A stretch of DNA of 64,000 nucleotides from Bacillota bacterium (GTDB lineage: Bacteria; Bacillota; Clostridia; Oscillospirales; Acutalibacteraceae): positions 62,001 through 126,000 of the forward strand of contig JAEZGM010000042.1 in NCBI GenBank assembly GCA_023416955.1. The letters are read 5' to 3'. The notes under the pieces were generated by a model. The model ran no database searches. It worked only from the letters and a program-made list of their open reading frames with translations, and was not told the DNA's origin. Positions 62,775-64,000 of the stretch are shown piece by piece. Made by a program: the position numbers and the translations under genes. The stretch's first letter is position 1, and each line of letters starts with the position of its first letter.

Positions 62775-63794
62775 ATGGAAAGACGGATGTCAATCGCCCC
62801 CTATGTTGCCGACAATACCCGCTACGATACCATGCAATACCGCCGCTGCGGCGAAAGCGGACTGAAGCTCAGCGCGCTTTCCCTCGGCTACTGGCACAAT
62901 TTCGGAACTTACGACCAGTACGAAAACGCACGCGCGGTCACGCGCCGCGCGTTTGACCTGGGGATTACCGTATTTGACCTTGCCAACAATTACGGCCCGC
63001 CCGCCGGCAGCGCGGAGGAAACGTTCGGCCGCCTGATGAAAGAGGACATGCACCTATACCGCGACGAGATGGTTATCACCACCAAGGCAGGGTACACCAT
63101 GTGGCCCGGCCCTTACGGGGATTTCGGTTCGCGCAAATATCTTCTGGCGAGCCTCGACCAAAGTCTGAAACGCATGGGCCTTGATTATGTGGATATTTTT
63201 TATCACCACCGCATGGACTCCGAAACCCCGCTGGAGGAAACCATGGGCGCGCTGGCTCACACAGTGAAAAGCGGTAAAGCGCTGTACGCCGGCATTTCTA
63301 ACTACAGCCCCGACATGGCAAAAAAGGCGTCCGAAATTTTGGAAGGCATGGGCGTTCACTGCCTGATCTGTCAGTCACGCTACAGCCTGCTTGACCGTAA
63401 AGTGGAGGAAGCCGGCCTGTTCGAATCCCTTTCACAGCGCGGCATGGGTGCGACTGCTTTCAGCCCGCTGGCACAGGGGCTGCTTACCGGGAAATACAAC
63501 AGTGGGATCCCTGCGGATTCCCGCGCGGCAGGAAATTCCTTTTTCCTGAACCGGGACAGCATTCAGCCGAAAACGATTGAAAAAGTGGTCGCGCTTGGTG
63601 AAATTGCCGCACAGCGCGGGCAGACCATCTCCCAGTTTGCGCTGAGCTGGATTCTGCGCCAGCCGGTGATGGCAAGCGTTTTGATCGGCGCGAGCCGTAT
63701 TTCCCAGTTGGAGGAAAACGTTGGGGCCCTTTCCAACCTGAATTTTTCTGAGGAGGAGCTGCGCGGGATCGACGAAATTTTGGCACGGAACTGA
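62775..63794 (+). CDS. Aldo/keto reductase, YghZ (AKR14)-like
   Basis: A 339-residue NADPH-dependent reductase. The catalytic tetrad is visible: Asp and Tyr in VFDLANNYGPP, Lys in VITTKAGY and His in IFYHHRMD. The openings YRRCGESGLKLSALSLG and the WHNFG loop match the YghZ group that reduces L-glyceraldehyde 3-phosphate and methylglyoxal. AAGGAGAA lies before the ATG at 62775. It is co-directional and nearly contiguous with the HxlR gene. A link to methylglyoxal made by mgsA 9 kb upstream is possible but only inferred. Confidence 0.88.
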   Translation: MERRMSIAPYVADNTRYDTMQYRRCGESGLKLSALSLGYWHNFGTYDQYENARAVTRRAFDLGITVFDLANNYGPPAGSAEETFGRLMKEDMHLYRDEMVITTKAGYTMWPGPYGDFGSRKYLLASLDQSLKRMGLDYVDIFYHHRMDSETPLEETMGALAHTVKSGKALYAGISNYSPDMAKKASEILEGMGVHCLICQSRYSLLDRKVEEAGLFESLSQRGMGATAFSPLAQGLLTGKYNSGIPADSRAAGNSFFLNRDSIQPKTIEKVVALGEIAAQRGQTISQFALSWILRQPVMASVLIGASRISQLEENVGALSNLNFSEEELRGIDEILARN

Positions 63795-63833
63795 GCCGCG
63801 CGGTACGAGCGCATAGCCGTATTCTCTATTCAG

Positions 63834-63865
63834 GCTGTGCCCCCTCCCTTGGGGGTACAGCTTTT
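63834..63865 (+). terminator. Terminator after the aldo/keto reductase
   Basis: An 11-bp stem with one G-U pair (63834-63844 with 63851-63861), a 6-nt loop and TTTT. It starts 40 bases after the stop codon. Confidence 0.8.
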
Positions 63866-63933
63866 CCATTTTACATATATTGTGTTTATATTTGGTATTT
63901 TAAAAATATCGTCCTATATATTGTATATGTCTA

Positions 63934-63962
63934 TTGACATCTGCCTTGGGGTGCTGTATGAT
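63934..63962 (+). promoter_or_regulatory. Promoter reading out of the right end
   Basis: TTGACA (63934-63939) and TATGAT (63957-63962) with exactly 17 bases between them, in AT-rich sequence after the terminator. The gene it serves lies beyond the window. Confidence 0.65.
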
Positions 63963-64000
63963 TGTAATACTTTTTGATTGATTCCTTAAGTTCTTTATTG

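Overview
The window reads as a chromosomal segment of a low-to-mid GC, Gram-positive anaerobe of the class Clostridia, most likely an Oscillospiraceae/Ruminococcaceae-type organism. This is an inference from gene content: a T-box leader before hisS, a zapA - U32 peptidase - dUTPase run, DUF4321 and maf next to mreBCD - mrdA - minD - mgsA, GlpP-type glycerol antitermination, YesMN-type sugar two-component control, and strong AGGAGG ribosome binding sites throughout. No phage, plasmid, CRISPR or complete insertion sequence is visible.

Left part (1-9.5 kb): the tail of an unknown gene, a 6-phospho-beta-glucosidase (GH1), a decayed second GH1 fragment, then a minus-strand glycerol cluster read glpP - (terminator, MITE, decayed flavin-reductase gene) - glpK - glpF - glpA-like - glpB-like - DUF1667. 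It imports glycerol, phosphorylates it and oxidises glycerol 3-phosphate.

Glucoside island (9.6-27.1 kb): a 1936-residue secreted multidomain glycosidase, a DUF4432 sugar-epimerase-like protein, a three-gene operon of histidine kinase, AraC-type response regulator and beta-phosphoglucomutase, and a divergent operon of lipoprotein binding protein, two permeases and a GH65 disaccharide phosphorylase. Read together: a polymer or oligosaccharide is cut outside, the oligosaccharide is imported, GH65 splits it with phosphate to beta-glucose 1-phosphate, and PgmB makes glucose 6-phosphate. No ATPase gene is present, so a shared one elsewhere is expected. Two near-identical 138-139 bp MITE-like elements lie in opposite orientation at 8309-8446 and 16757-16895.

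Middle (27.2-42.7 kb): a small unknown protein; an ApbE flavin transferase with a membrane iron-sulfur/FMN-binding protein; the arabinose operon araR-araB-araA-araD with divergent egsA/araM; a nitrilase; tRNA-Arg(ACG); a GH13 alpha-glucan hydrolase and glycogen phosphorylase.

Right part (43-64 kb): mostly core genes on the plus strand: zapA, U32 peptidase, dut, Nudix hydrolase, DUF4321, maf, mreBCD, mrdA (PBP2), minD, mgsA, a T-box leader, hisS, a serine hydrolase, aspS, queH, an MFS transporter, a GNAT acetyltransferase, a MazG-like pyrophosphohydrolase, an HxlR regulator and an aldo/keto reductase. Two copies of a structured intergenic repeat (46501-46670 and 59122-59308) interrupt this stretch.

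The most notable observations are the MITE pair, the structured repeat whose hairpin is kept by a compensatory change, the T-box whose specifier position reads GAC (Asp) although hisS is the first gene, a promoter-spanning palindrome before minD, and the large secreted enzyme with an uncharacterised catalytic domain and two kinds of internally duplicated module.
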